NCBI RefSeq assembly: GCF_003610775.1
Contig: NZ_RAQO01000001.1
Location: forward strand, 207,811-271,810
Direction of reading: 5' to 3'
Origin: Alginatibacterium sediminis
GTDB lineage: Bacteria > Pseudomonadota > Gammaproteobacteria > Enterobacterales > Celerinatantimonadaceae
Length of the DNA: 64,000 nt
In this document: piece after piece, positions 12,469 to 25,708 of the stretch
How the letters are laid out: each line of letters opens with the position of its first letter
How positions within the stretch are numbered: position 1 is the stretch's first letter
The notes under the pieces: generated by a model
What the model saw: the letters and a program-made list of their open reading frames with translations, nothing else
Told to the model about the DNA's origin: nothing
Databases searched by the model: none
Program-made: the position numbers and the translations under genes

Positions 12469-13184
12469 TAACGTTCGAAACTAACTTTAGCAACCAACAT
12501 GTATCCAGCACCACGCACCGTACGAATGATGCGCGGGCTTTTGCCATCATCTTTGAGGCGTTGACGTAAGCGACTGATTTGCACGTCAATGCCACGTTCC
12601 ATGGGTAAGCTTTCTCGGCCGCGTGTTGCATCGCTAATTTGATCGCGATCTAGTGCTTCATTGGGATGCTGTAGGAACAATTGGAGCAGTCGGTAATCAC
12701 TACTGGATAACTCAAATGATTCCGAGTCATCATGATGAAGGTGTTGGGTTTGGGTATCTAAACGCCATTCGTTAAATCGGATATAGCGTGTCGCCTGCGG
12801 CTCCGGACTCATAATTTGAGTTCGTCGTAACAGCGCCTTAATGCGGGCTAAAAGTTCGCGCGGGTTAAACGGTTTTCCAATGTAATCGTCAGCGCCTAGC
12901 TCTAAGCCAACAATGCGATCCATTTCGTCACTATTGGCGGTAAGCATAATAATAGGAACATTAGAATGGTGACGAATACGCTGACAGAGAGTAAAGCCGT
13001 CATCACCAGGAAGCATAATATCCAAAATGATAAGATCAGGATCGTGTGCTTCAAGTTGTTCAGCCATTTCAATACCGTCGTTTGCGGTAATTACATCAAA
13101 GCCATTCTTACTTAGGTATTTATCAAGAAGGGTTCTAATTTCTACGTCGTCATCAACAACGAGTAACTGCTTGCTCGCGATCAT
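12468..13184 (-). CDS. OmpR/PhoB-family response regulator
   Basis: DNA-binding response regulator of 238 residues and first gene of the RR-HK-sugar-binding-protein operon. The receiver domain (about 6-118) has the acidic pocket VVDDD, the phospho-acceptor Asp in LIILDIMLPGDDG, the switch Thr in MLTAN and the conserved Lys in IGKPFNPRELLARI. The C-terminal winged helix (about 135-232) ends RTVRGAGYMLV, the OmpR signature. Its targets are unknown; the co-transcribed sugar-binding protein gene is an obvious candidate. Confidence 0.95.
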   Translation of the reverse strand: MIASKQLLVVDDDVEIRTLLDKYLSKNGFDVITANDGIEMAEQLEAHDPDLIILDIMLPGDDGFTLCQRIRHHSNVPIIMLTANSDEMDRIVGLELGADDYIGKPFNPRELLARIKALLRRTQIMSPEPQATRYIRFNEWRLDTQTQHLHHDDSESFELSSSDYRLLQLFLQHPNEALDRDQISDATRGRESLPMERGIDVQISRLRQRLKDDGKSPRIIRTVRGAGYMLVAKVSFER

Positions 13185-13273
13185 CGTTTAATAGCTACCT
13201 TGTTCGGCGAATTTATGTTTTGCAGTGGGTAGCATACCGCAAACATAGGCGAGGCAACATCAACGCAATAAAA

Positions 13274-13305
13274 AAGCGTGGCACAACTAACGTTGTACCA
13301 CGCTT
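13274..13305 (-). terminator. Terminator of fadBA
   Basis: Long hairpin AAGCGTGG...CCACGCTT extended by ACAAC/GTTGT. On the minus strand it is followed by TTTTTATT, 21 bp beyond the fadA stop. Confidence 0.9.
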
Positions 13306-13325
13306 AAAGTACGTAAAACGGTGAT

Positions 13326-16665
<3,340 letters not shown>

Positions 16666-16789
16666 TCTTTTCTCCTTGCGGTGCTAGCTTTTACCGCACC
16701 ATTTGTAGGGGTGTTCGATTGTCACCGCAAACGGCGATTCGAAACTTATGTTTAACAACTGAATTATTAAAACAAATATAACACTAGTT

Positions 16790-16805
16790 TTAAACACTTG
16801 TTTAA
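16790..16805. promoter_or_regulatory. Palindromic operator upstream of fadB (PsrA/FadR-like)
   Basis: TTAAAC-ACTT-GTTTAA is a perfect 6-bp inverted repeat with a 4-bp spacer, 125 bp upstream of fadB. It fits the general (G/C)AAAC-N2-4-GTTT(G/C) type bound by PsrA fatty-acid regulators in gammaproteobacteria. Regulator identity is inferred. The site lies outside the transposon, 30 bp from its left end. Confidence 0.5.
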
Positions 16806-16834
16806 CATTATTTGTCACAAGTTCGAAATGTTTT

Positions 16835-16960
16835 TGTTAATCGTAGTTTTCGATGAGATCGATCTCACTCATGCTGTTTTTTATTTCCCATTATTTATTA
16901 GCTAGTTACAGATCTTAAAAATAATAGAGTCAATAAAAACGTAGAATCTGGTGAGATCCT
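16835..16960. repeat. Transposon left end with TnsB-like sites L1 and L2
   Basis: The terminal inverted repeat spans 16835-16860. Two 19-mers sharing 14 positions, CGTAGTTTTCGATGAGATC (16842-16860) and CGTAGAATCTGGTGAGATC (16940-16958), lie in the same orientation 98 bp apart. Multiple spaced copies of a roughly 20-bp motif at the end are the layout of TnsB binding sites in Tn7-family elements. Binding is inferred. Confidence 0.8.
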
Positions 16961-17048
16961 TTTTGAAAGAGATTTCGGACTGACAGTGGGCAATTGCTAA
17001 AGTGTTTGTTGTTTGCTGAACCCTTGAATAGATTTAGTGATTTTAAAT
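16950..17048 (+). repeat. Imperfect ~100-bp direct repeat, copy 1 (next to transposon left end)
   Basis: From GTGAGATCC through ACAGTGGGC, TTGTTGTTTGC and TGATTTTAAAT, this block recurs at 46361-46460 in the same orientation with scattered differences. It begins inside TnsB-like site L2 and ends 150 bp upstream of hsdM. Most of the cargo and all tns genes lie between the two copies. Confidence 0.75.
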
Positions 17049-17198
17049 GGAACAGTCAATTTGAATATTGGAGGGATAAGGCATACCGAATTTGGGCATA
17101 GATGGTTAAAAATTCACTTTTAAATTAGATATCTATCAGGAATGCGTTTAGTCGATTTGCTATGATTGCTGCAATATTTTTCTAAGTAGATAATCTAA

Positions 17199-18905
17199 AT
17201 GAATCAAACCGAACAGCAGTTTTTGAAAGACCTTGAAACCAAGCTATGGAATGCTGCCGACAAATTGCGTGGTTCTTTAGACGCTTCACAATATAAACAC
17301 GTTGTTCTAGGTCTTGTTTTTGTTAAATATGTTTCTGATGCTTTTAAACTGCGTCAGGATGAAATTAAAGCTGATATAGCTAACCCAAAACATGAATACT
17401 ACTTAGATCCTACTGATTACACAGCAGAAGAGCTAGCGGCAGAGATTGCCATCGAGCTTGAACAACGTGATTTCTACACCGAGAAAAACGTGTTTTGGCT
17501 ACCCATTGAATCTCGCTGGCAGTTTCTGCAAGACAATGGCCCGTTGGTTATTGGTGGTGCAGAGTTAGAAATTGACGGTAAAACTAAAAAAATAAGCTCT
17601 GTTGGACACCTCATTGATAACGCGCTTGAAGGCATTGAGCGGGACAATAAAAAACTTAAAGGCGTTCTGAATAAGTTTTATTCGGGAATGAAAATTGACC
17701 AAGCCAAGTTGAACGAGTTAATCAACTTAATCGCTACCATTCCCTTCGACCACGCCTCCCTAAACAGTAAAGACATCTTAGGTCACGTATACGAATACAT
17801 GCTTGGTCAGTTTGCGCTTGCAGAAGGTAAAAAAGGTGGGCAGTTCTATACCCCAGCATCAATCGTAACGTTGATTGTTGAGATGATTGAACCCTTCGAA
17901 GGCCGCGTATATGACCCAGCAATGGGTTCTGGTGGTTTCTTTGTTCAATCAGAGAAGTTTATTGAGCGCCATGCAAACGAGAAGAAGGTAGATGCCGTCA
18001 CGCAGAAGCAGAAGATCTCTATCTACGGTCAGGAATACAACCATACAACGTGGCAGTTAGCGGCGATGAATATGGCTATTCGTGGTCTTGATTACGATTT
18101 TGGTAAAGAGCCAGCAAGTACCTATACCAACGTACAGCACCCTGATCTTCGTGCTGACTTCATCATGGCAAACCCTCCATTCAACATGAAAGAGTGGAAC
18201 ACGGGTGTTGACGATAACGACCCTCGCTTCAAATACGGGCAACCGCCATCTGGTAATGCGAACTTCGCATGGATGCAGCACATGCTTCACCACCTAGCAC
18301 CTGAAGGCTCTCAGGCGCTGCTGTTGGCAAATGGCTCTATGAGTTCAACAACTAACAACGAAGGCGCTATTCGTCAGGCATTAATTGAGAATGATTTGAT
18401 TGAATGTATGGTCGCACTTCCGGGTCAACTGTTTACCAACACACAGATCCCTGCCTGTATTTGGTTCTTAACTAAGAATAAGAACTCTCGCGTTGATAAG
18501 GCAGGTCGTAAGCTGCGCGGTCGTATAGGTGAAGTGCTGTTTATTGATGCGCGTAACCTTGGCTTCATGAAAGACCGTGTACTACGTGATTTCAGCTTTG
18601 ATGATATCAAGAAAGTGGCTGATTTATTCCATGCTTGGAAAACAGGTGGAGAAGTCCACGGTGTGGCTTATGAAGACCAAGCAGGTTTCTGTAAATCAGC
18701 AACGCTTGAAGAAATCACCAAACATGACTTTGTGCTCACTCCGGGTCGTTACGTGGGTGCGGCTGAGGAAGAGGATGACGGTGTTCCGTTTGGTGAGAAG
18801 ATGAACGCACTGACTTCTAAGTTGAGTGAACAGTTTGCTCAATCAACAACACTAGAAGCTGAAATCAAGAAGAACCTAGCGGGGTTGGGTTATGAACTGG
18901 ATTGA
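17199..18905 (+). CDS. hsdM: Type I restriction-modification methyltransferase subunit HsdM
   Basis: N6-adenine DNA methyltransferase subunit that works with HsdS to methylate the recognition site and with HsdR to restrict. It has 568 residues. The N-terminal helical HsdM_N domain covers about 8-150. The AdoMet-binding motif DPAMGSGGFF is near residue 243 and the catalytic NPPF is in ADFIMANPPFNMKEW near 325. The FYTPASIV segment before motif I is typical. First gene of an operon hsdM-hsdS-nuclease-hsdR placed just inside the transposon left end. The hsdS start overlaps its last 14 bases. Confidence 0.97.
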   Translation: MNQTEQQFLKDLETKLWNAADKLRGSLDASQYKHVVLGLVFVKYVSDAFKLRQDEIKADIANPKHEYYLDPTDYTAEELAAEIAIELEQRDFYTEKNVFWLPIESRWQFLQDNGPLVIGGAELEIDGKTKKISSVGHLIDNALEGIERDNKKLKGVLNKFYSGMKIDQAKLNELINLIATIPFDHASLNSKDILGHVYEYMLGQFALAEGKKGGQFYTPASIVTLIVEMIEPFEGRVYDPAMGSGGFFVQSEKFIERHANEKKVDAVTQKQKISIYGQEYNHTTWQLAAMNMAIRGLDYDFGKEPASTYTNVQHPDLRADFIMANPPFNMKEWNTGVDDNDPRFKYGQPPSGNANFAWMQHMLHHLAPEGSQALLLANGSMSSTTNNEGAIRQALIENDLIECMVALPGQLFTNTQIPACIWFLTKNKNSRVDKAGRKLRGRIGEVLFIDARNLGFMKDRVLRDFSFDDIKKVADLFHAWKTGGEVHGVAYEDQAGFCKSATLEEITKHDFVLTPGRYVGAAEEEDDGVPFGEKMNALTSKLSEQFAQSTTLEAEIKKNLAGLGYELD

Positions 18906-20685
18906 TTCAACCGTAGGTGAATACAGCCCGTTTGTGTATGGCAAGGGGTTACCCAAAACAAAGCGACAAGTTGGTGAGCACCCAGTATTTGGTTCAAATG
19001 GTTGTATAGACTATCACAATGACTTTTTTATAGATGGCCCCGGACTTATTATTGGTCGAAAAGGTAGTGTCGGTGCCGTTCATTTATCAGAGGTTTCATT
19101 TTGGCCTATAGATACAGCCTTCTATGTTAAGAAAGAAACTCTAGGAGAGCTAAGGTTTACTTATTACCTACTTCGTTCATTAGGTTTGGAAAAAATGAAC
19201 TCTGATAGCGCCGTGCCGGGGCTGAATAGAGATAATGCTCACGCACTTTCAATCAGAATTCCTGGTACTGAATCAGAAAGAGAAGCATTAGGAAATAAGC
19301 TTGCACTACTTGATCACAAAATAGGATTGAACAATAAAACTAACCAAACCCTAGAACAAATGGCACAAGCCATCTTCAAATCGTGGTTTGTCGATTTTGA
19401 TCCAGTTAAAGCCAAAATGAACGGTCAGCACCCAGAGGGGATGGATGCTGTTACTGCCTCGCTATTCCCAGAAAAGCTCGTTGAGTCTGAGTTGGGTTTG
19501 ATTCCTGAAGGATGGGAAGTTAAGCCATTTAAGAAGGTTATCGACAAGTATGTTGATAATCGAGGAAAGACACCACCAATCGTTGAGAATGGAATACCTC
19601 TCGTTGAGGTGAAACACTTACCTGAAAGTTCTGCATTTCCAAAGTTGAACACAGATAAACGAGTTACTGAAGAAACATTTAATACTTGGTTCAGAGTCCA
19701 TGTGGAACCTAAAGATGTTCTTATCTCAACAGTTGGTACGATAGGTCGGACATCATTTGTTAAGAACACAAATTTTGGTATAGCTCAGAATGTGTTAGGC
19801 CTACGCTTCGGCAAAATCGTTGAGCCTGAATATATGTTTTACACAATCAAAGCTCACCGTTTTCAACATGACATGGATGCAAGGTTAGTTACAACAGTAC
19901 AATCAAGTATCAAGCGTAAAGATCTCGATACGATTGACATTTTGGTTCCACCTTCAAATGTTCAAAAAGAGTTCTGTAAGCTAGTTGGTAGTTTACTCGA
20001 TGGGCAGTACAGCAAAAATGCTGAAAATATTGATTTAGCCAGTCTACGCGATACCTTACTCCCTAAATTGCTTTCCGGCGAAATCGAGCTAAACGATGAA
20101 GGAAAAATCCTAGATACTCTGGCTGATAATTTACTAAACGCCATAGGCTTTGAACCTGAACATGATGATAAGTATAGCGATCTCTCTCAATACCTAAATG
20201 AATCAAGCTCGGCCAATCGCGATATTGCTTGCTTTATGAGTACCAAAGGACCTTATGGTTCTGAAGGGGGAACTTTTGTAAGACTCCCCAAAGCAATAAA
20301 AGCACTGAATAAGCTTACTAGTATTGACGGTGGATATAATGAGCTAGCAGGAAATGCTGCTGTCGGAGTTATTCTTGATGGCAGTAGCTTTATTGTAAAC
20401 AATGTGATTCCGCTTGGATTGCTAAACAAAGTATGCCAAGGCATTTTCGGTACTAAAATTGCTATTGAACCAAGAGATTGTGTTTTATTAACTTCAATAC
20501 ACTATGCAAAATCCAGCACTATAGATGAAATTTTACTATCGCAACGACGGAATTTTGAACACCTGAACCTAAAAACCATGGACGAACAAGAGGTCGGAGA
20601 AAGGTTGCAGTATTTGGAGTCGTTGGGTCTGGTCAAATTGGATGGGGCAAATGTCTACTTGCTAGATACGATTGTTCAACATTAA
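18892..20685 (+). CDS. hsdS: Type I specificity subunit HsdS with extra C-terminal domain
   Basis: HsdS chooses the bipartite DNA target through two target-recognition domains. TRD1 is about residues 1-145. The central conserved coiled-coil (NQTLEQMAQAIFKSWFVDFDPVKAKMNG) is about 158-185, TRD2 about 200-380, and the distal conserved helix (SLRDTLLPKLLSGEIEL) about 385-402. Usual HsdS proteins end shortly after this point. This one continues to 597 residues with an extension of about 170 residues that I do not recognise (FMSTKGPYGSEGGTFVRLPK, DGSSFIVNNVIPLGLLNK). No frameshift or stop separates it, so it is a fused domain. Confidence 0.94.
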   Translation: MNWIDSTVGEYSPFVYGKGLPKTKRQVGEHPVFGSNGCIDYHNDFFIDGPGLIIGRKGSVGAVHLSEVSFWPIDTAFYVKKETLGELRFTYYLLRSLGLEKMNSDSAVPGLNRDNAHALSIRIPGTESEREALGNKLALLDHKIGLNNKTNQTLEQMAQAIFKSWFVDFDPVKAKMNGQHPEGMDAVTASLFPEKLVESELGLIPEGWEVKPFKKVIDKYVDNRGKTPPIVENGIPLVEVKHLPESSAFPKLNTDKRVTEETFNTWFRVHVEPKDVLISTVGTIGRTSFVKNTNFGIAQNVLGLRFGKIVEPEYMFYTIKAHRFQHDMDARLVTTVQSSIKRKDLDTIDILVPPSNVQKEFCKLVGSLLDGQYSKNAENIDLASLRDTLLPKLLSGEIELNDEGKILDTLADNLLNAIGFEPEHDDKYSDLSQYLNESSSANRDIACFMSTKGPYGSEGGTFVRLPKAIKALNKLTSIDGGYNELAGNAAVGVILDGSSFIVNNVIPLGLLNKVCQGIFGTKIAIEPRDCVLLTSIHYAKSSTIDEILLSQRRNFEHLNLKTMDEQEVGERLQYLESLGLVKLDGANVYLLDTIVQH

Positions 20686-20785
20686 AACCATAAATAAGCG
20701 ATGAGATAAACAGGGATTTGTACACAGACATTTCTGTTAGATATTGAGCTACAAAATGAGTTAAACACATTTGTGAAGGATTTCT

Positions 20786-21943
20786 ATGAGTAACAGCCTA
20801 CTTGTCAATATTAGTAAATATGCTTCAAGTCATCAGACATCGCCAATAGAGAATTTTATTACCGAAGCTTTCGCATGGCTTTTGAGAAACGACGAACAGG
20901 TTCGCGAAGCACTTTGTATAATTTTACAATCTAAAGGAAGCGATCAAGGCTTGTCGTTTGAACAGCTTGCAGAATCAGATTCGCTTGATACCCAAGTCAA
21001 CTTTAATGGCAAATATCCAGATATGCTTTGGTACTCAAAAGACGACCAATTTTGTGTCATCTTTGAACATAAGGTTTGGTCTGAGCTTCACCATAAACAA
21101 CTTCACAATTATAGAGCATATGCTGAAGAGCACTTGAATAAAAGACATGCCATTGTCCTAATTTCTGCGCATGTTGGGCAACATAGGCAGAACCCTAATA
21201 TAGCGTTATGTTGGCATGAGGTTGCCCAAGAAATACAAAAAATTGATAGTAAAAATGGCAAATTGGATTGGATTAGAAGTGAGTTTGTAGACCTCTTAAA
21301 GAACAATGGATTGGTAGATGTTTCCCCAATAAATCCACTATCTGTCGCGTACTATAACGAAGTAAAAAGACTAGATAAGCAACTCACGAATATTTCGGAA
21401 CGTTCTAGAAATCTGTCGTGGCCTCTTTTGAATCAAGAAAACGCAACGGTTTTCACTATTCCCGAGAATCGTAAAATAAACCAATGGGGGCGCGTCGGTT
21501 TAACATTTTCTTCGTTTGTCAAAGATAATCCCCCAGCTTGGAAACCCGGATTGTTTTTTGGTTTTGTTATGGATGGCTCTGATCACTTGATTGAAGATTT
21601 ATTGAAAGAGGGTCCTATCGCAGCGGTAGTTCTCAGTATTAACCAAAAACACTTTCTTTCTCTAAAAGATAAGGGCTATTACGATAGATTTGTAGCCCAC
21701 TTAAGAAAACAAATTCCCAAAGGCTGGCATATTAGCGATCGTACAGAGAAAGGAAATCGAATTAACAAGTGGCACCCTCTAATAATCTATAGAAACCTGT
21801 CAGAATTTATTGGTGATGCCAATACATTAGATAAACAGCAACAGACCTATTTTCGTCAAATGTCTGAAATGCAGGAACTAATTCTTGGGTGTGATTCGTT
21901 CCAATCGTTTTGTAATGAATTGCAAGATAGGAGCATGGGATGA
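20786..21943 (+). CDS. PD-(D/E)XK nuclease-superfamily protein embedded in hsd operon
   Basis: 385 residues. The segment [25 protein letters not shown] at the N-terminus, then KYPDMLWY (Asp) and CVIFEHKVW (E-x-K) near residues 71-95, give the PD-(D/E)XK core seen in PDDEXK_4-type proteins. The C-terminal half (about 190-385) is unassigned. It lies 100 bp after hsdS and its stop overlaps the hsdR start in ATGA, so it is translationally coupled to hsdR. It is not a standard type I subunit. I infer an accessory anti-phage nuclease of the R-M locus. Confidence 0.82.
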   Translation: MSNSLLVNISKYASSHQTSPIENFITEAFAWLLRNDEQVREALCIILQSKGSDQGLSFEQLAESDSLDTQVNFNGKYPDMLWYSKDDQFCVIFEHKVWSELHHKQLHNYRAYAEEHLNKRHAIVLISAHVGQHRQNPNIALCWHEVAQEIQKIDSKNGKLDWIRSEFVDLLKNNGLVDVSPINPLSVAYYNEVKRLDKQLTNISERSRNLSWPLLNQENATVFTIPENRKINQWGRVGLTFSSFVKDNPPAWKPGLFFGFVMDGSDHLIEDLLKEGPIAAVVLSINQKHFLSLKDKGYYDRFVAHLRKQIPKGWHISDRTEKGNRINKWHPLIIYRNLSEFIGDANTLDKQQQTYFRQMSEMQELILGCDSFQSFCNELQDRSMG

Positions 21944-24900
21944 TCACCGAAGACAAACTCGAACAACAATGCTTAGATTGGTTCACTGGCCAAGGGTACC
22001 TTTATAAAAATGGTTATGAAATTGCGCCAGACGGAGAGTCTCCAGAGCGTGATAATTACCACCAGGTCGTGCTTGAACACCGCTTATTCAATCAATTGGA
22101 AGTCCTAAATCCTGAGTTGTCGGCCGACGCAATCAATGAAGTGCTTAAAGTGGTTTCAACGCCAGACACCCCTGTACTAATAAAAAGTAACCGATCTTTT
22201 CACAAATACCTGATTGAAGGTGTTCCTATCGAATACACAGTATTCGAAGATGGTGAATCCAAGACCAAGCATACGCATGCTCGCTTGATGGATTATAACA
22301 ACCCGGATAACAATGAGTTTCTAGTGGTCAATCAGTTTACGATCACCGGTAGCAAAGGAAATCGACGACCTGATGTGGTGGCTTTCATTAATGGTTTGCC
22401 CATCTCAGTTATCGAACTAAAAAACCCAGCAGATGAACATGCGGATATTTGGAGTGCTTACAATCAACTGCAAACCTACAAAGATGAAATATCTGACTTG
22501 TTTGTGTTTAATGAAGCGTTGGTCATTAGCGATGGTGTGAATGCTCGTGTAGGCTCTTTAACAGCCAATAAGGAGCGATTCTTACCGTGGAAAACCATCA
22601 CGAGCGAAGATGATAAGCCTCTGTTTGAATTTCAGCTTGAAACCATGGTGAAAGGCTTTTTTAAGCAAGACCTGTTACTTGATTACATCCGCTATTTTGT
22701 TCTCTTTGAAACCGACAGCGATAAACTTATTAAGAAGATAGCTGGTTATCACCAATTCCATGCTGTCCGCGCTGCCGTTGAAGCGACCGTAAAAGCGAAG
22801 CAAGCAGATGTTCATTTGCCGAAAGTGGCCGATAACAGTCCTAATTATCGAACGACTTCAACCAAAGGTTTAGAAAAAATCCAAGCCGGCTCAGGTAAAG
22901 CGGGAGTTGTTTGGCATACCCAAGGCAGTGGTAAAAGCATTTCGATGGTTTGCTATGCCAGCAAGCTCTTGCAGCAGTCTGTCATGAATAATCCGACCAT
23001 TGTTGTGGTAACAGATAGAAATGACTTGGATGGCCAGTTATACAACACTTTTGGCATGGCCCAAGAAACCCTAAAGCAGATCCCTCAACAAGCCGATGAC
23101 CGGGATTCGTTGCGCGAATTACTTTTCAATCGTCAATCGGGTGGAATTATTTTTACCACCATCCAAAAGTTTACGTTATTCGATAGCGAAACGGTGCATC
23201 CGATCCTATCCGAACGCAGCAACATTGTTGTAGTTTCAGATGAAGCACATCGAAGCCAGTACGGTAACAAGTCTAAACTGGTAGAAACAAAAGATAAGAA
23301 CGGCGTAGCGACTGGCCAAAAATATGTGTTTGGTTACTCAAAGTATTTGCGTGACGCACTGCCGAATGCATCATTTATCGGTTTCACCGGTACACCAATT
23401 GCCATGGATGATAAAGATACCCGTGGTGTATTTGGTGAGTATGTCTCAATCTACGATATTCAAGATGCTGTTGATGATGGGGCTACGGTGCCTATTTACT
23501 ACGAATCGCGTCTTGCCAAGCTTGATATTAACCAAGAAGAGATTGAGCAACTCAATGACCAAGTAGAAGATGAGATCGGTGAAGACGATGAAACAGCTGA
23601 TCGAGAGAAAGTAAAATCGCAATGGGCGACGTTAGAGAAGCTTGTGGGTGCCGAACCTAGAATTGAACAAGTTGCTAAAGACCTAGTGGAGCACTTTACG
23701 ATTCGCGGCGAAACTTTCCCTGGCAAAGCGATGATTGTATCAATGAGTCGAGAAATCTGTGTCGACCTTTACAACGCAATTGTGGCGATTAAACCCGAGT
23801 GGCATCATTCAGATACAGATAAGGGTGCGATTAAAGTAGTGATGACGGGGAGTGCTTCTGACAAAGAAAAAATGCAAGCTCATATTCATGATAAGAAAAC
23901 TAAAAAGCTTTTTGAGAAACGGTATAAAGATACGGATGACGAGCTTAAGTTGGTTATTGTTCGTGATATGTGGTTAACAGGTTTTGATGCGCCTTGCTGT
24001 CATACAATGTATATCGACAAACCGATGAAAGGGCATAACCTAATGCAGGCGATAGCACGTGTAAACCGTGTCTTTAAAGATAAGCCCGGAGGTTTAGTTG
24101 TTGATTACATAGGTATTGCAAGCGAGCTTAAGAATGCCTTAAAAACCTATACCAATAGTCAGGGCAAAGGCCAACCAACAGTTGATACTGCGGAAGCGTT
24201 TGCAGTATTGATGGAAAAAATAGACATTATTAGAGGCATGTTTGCCAGCCCCGTTGACGGTAAAGTTTTCCAGTATCGACCTGAGTTTGAAACACAAGGT
24301 CTGCAGCTGCTTGTTGGCGCCGTGAACCATATTTCTGGCTTAGTCACCCCCCAACACAGCGGAAAAGAACAGCGAGACGGAAAACGTCGTTTCCTAGATG
24401 TGATGGCTGCGCTCACTAAAGCGTATTCACTATGTAATACCATGGATGAAGTCCAGGGGTACAAAAACGAAATAGCGTTCTACTCTGCGATCAAAACCGC
24501 ATTTCTAAAACATTCTACAGTCGATAAAAAACGTATTGATGAGGAACGCGATTCAGCACTAAAACAGATTTTAGATAACGCGATAGTCGCAGATGGTATA
24601 GATGATATTTTCAGCATGGTTGGGCTTGATAAACCCAATATAGGGTTGCTCTCTGAAGAGTTCTTGGAAGATGTGAAGAACATGAAAGAGAAAAACCTTG
24701 CGGTAGAGTTACTTGAAAAGCTGCTACGCGATGAAGTTAAAGCTCGAATGAAAAATGATGTAGTGCAGGAGAAAAAGTACTCAGATCGCATCATGGCTAC
24801 GTTGCAAAAGTACCATAACCGAAGCGTTGAAACCGCGCAGGTCATTGAAGAGCTGATTCAATGGGCCAAAGAGATGCAAGAAGATGCAGAAATGCTAGAA

Positions 24901-25194
24901 AGGTTAAACCTCTCGGTTGAAGAAATAGCCTTTTATCGGGCCTTAGTTGAGAACGAGTCTTCGGTTCGTGAGCTAGGAGATGACAACTTACGAAGTTTAG
25001 CCATTGAGTTGACGCGTCAATTGCGTAAATCTGCGACAGTAGATTGGCAAAAGCGAGACAGCGTACGCGCACGAATGCGCAATTTGGTGCGTCGTTTACT
25101 TCGTCGGTGGAAGTACCCACCGGATGCCGCTGAAGAAGCGATTAAGCTTGTTCTTGAGCAAGCAGAGGTATTGGCGGAAGGGTGGTATAACTAA
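21940..25194 (+). CDS. hsdR: Type I restriction endonuclease subunit HsdR
   Basis: ATP-dependent translocase/nuclease subunit of the type I enzyme. It has 1084 residues. The N-terminal nuclease domain has [22 protein letters not shown] (Asp plus E-x-K, near residues 146-167; the run is interrupted in other families). The SF2 motor carries [12 protein letters not shown] (Walker A, near 325), [10 protein letters not shown] (motif II) and GFTGTPI (motif III). [29 protein letters not shown] and a long C-terminal helical domain follow. Start ATG overlaps the preceding gene by 4 bp. It appears intact, so the R-M system is probably active. Confidence 0.97.
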   Translation: MITEDKLEQQCLDWFTGQGYLYKNGYEIAPDGESPERDNYHQVVLEHRLFNQLEVLNPELSADAINEVLKVVSTPDTPVLIKSNRSFHKYLIEGVPIEYTVFEDGESKTKHTHARLMDYNNPDNNEFLVVNQFTITGSKGNRRPDVVAFINGLPISVIELKNPADEHADIWSAYNQLQTYKDEISDLFVFNEALVISDGVNARVGSLTANKERFLPWKTITSEDDKPLFEFQLETMVKGFFKQDLLLDYIRYFVLFETDSDKLIKKIAGYHQFHAVRAAVEATVKAKQADVHLPKVADNSPNYRTTSTKGLEKIQAGSGKAGVVWHTQGSGKSISMVCYASKLLQQSVMNNPTIVVVTDRNDLDGQLYNTFGMAQETLKQIPQQADDRDSLRELLFNRQSGGIIFTTIQKFTLFDSETVHPILSERSNIVVVSDEAHRSQYGNKSKLVETKDKNGVATGQKYVFGYSKYLRDALPNASFIGFTGTPIAMDDKDTRGVFGEYVSIYDIQDAVDDGATVPIYYESRLAKLDINQEEIEQLNDQVEDEIGEDDETADREKVKSQWATLEKLVGAEPRIEQVAKDLVEHFTIRGETFPGKAMIVSMSREICVDLYNAIVAIKPEWHHSDTDKGAIKVVMTGSASDKEKMQAHIHDKKTKKLFEKRYKDTDDELKLVIVRDMWLTGFDAPCCHTMYIDKPMKGHNLMQAIARVNRVFKDKPGGLVVDYIGIASELKNALKTYTNSQGKGQPTVDTAEAFAVLMEKIDIIRGMFASPVDGKVFQYRPEFETQGLQLLVGAVNHISGLVTPQHSGKEQRDGKRRFLDVMAALTKAYSLCNTMDEVQGYKNEIAFYSAIKTAFLKHSTVDKKRIDEERDSALKQILDNAIVADGIDDIFSMVGLDKPNIGLLSEEFLEDVKNMKEKNLAVELLEKLLRDEVKARMKNDVVQEKKYSDRIMATLQKYHNRSVETAQVIEELIQWAKEMQEDAEMLERLNLSVEEIAFYRALVENESSVRELGDDNLRSLAIELTRQLRKSATVDWQKRDSVRARMRNLVRRLLRRWKYPPDAAEEAIKLVLEQAEVLAEGWYN

Positions 25195-25404
25195 GCAGGA
25201 ATAGAGTCATCAGTTGTTGTAGCTCTTACTCGACATTAAAGACCAGATAGTGAATCACAAGCAGATCGTACAACCTGCTTACTGAAATCGTGACAAACAA
25301 CTGGACATAATCGTTTCAGTGGCTTTGCTAAACTCGCAATTTATGGATAACTAGGGGGATCGAAAGTCGCTCCGCTTGGTGTCTCGTATTGATGAGTTGT
25401 GACA

Positions 25405-25686
25405 TTACCTATATCGATGCTTTGACTTACACTGACTCCCATCAGCAATCCGACAACAAACATATGACCAGTCAGAGCTTAAGGCATTATCTGATGCAGC
25501 ATAGGAACGAGCCAATGTACCACAACGCTCCAGACCTTTTGCTCGTCCAAGAAAATACTCACTTCCAGAACTTGAGAAAACGTAAACATTAAACTCACTG
25601 CTATTTATGGAACGCTTAGTTTCGTCAAAAGGCCACCAAGAATAGTAGTAAGATAAAACTAGATAAATAACTATTAGTAGCGGCAC
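25405..25686 (-). CDS. Small membrane-anchored hypothetical protein, Cys-rich tail
   Basis: 93 residues starting at GTG 25686, which has GGAG 7 nt upstream. Residues 1-15 are one hydrophobic helix. The C-terminal part has conserved-looking features: ARSYAAS, WSYVCC and a final CKSKHR. I have seen similarly ended small proteins as conserved hypotheticals but cannot name a family. The strong ribosome site and the signal-anchor-plus-cysteines layout favour a real gene. Cargo of the transposon, function unknown. Confidence 0.55.
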   Translation of the reverse strand: MPLLIVIYLVLSYYYSWWPFDETKRSINSSEFNVYVFSSSGSEYFLGRAKGLERCGTLARSYAASDNALSSDWSYVCCRIADGSQCKSKHRYR

Positions 25687-25708
25687 AATTCATCTCCTTT
25701 AGTTCAAT

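Noticed and set aside
16854..16867. Perfect palindrome TGAGATCGATCTCA as an independent operator
   Set aside because: It overlaps TnsB-like site L1, and GAGATC recurs at the other end sites, so it is better explained as part of the transposon end.
25389..25592. 67-codon plus-strand frame opposite the small membrane protein
   Set aside because: It is antisense to a frame with a strong ribosome site and a TM segment, so it is a shadow.
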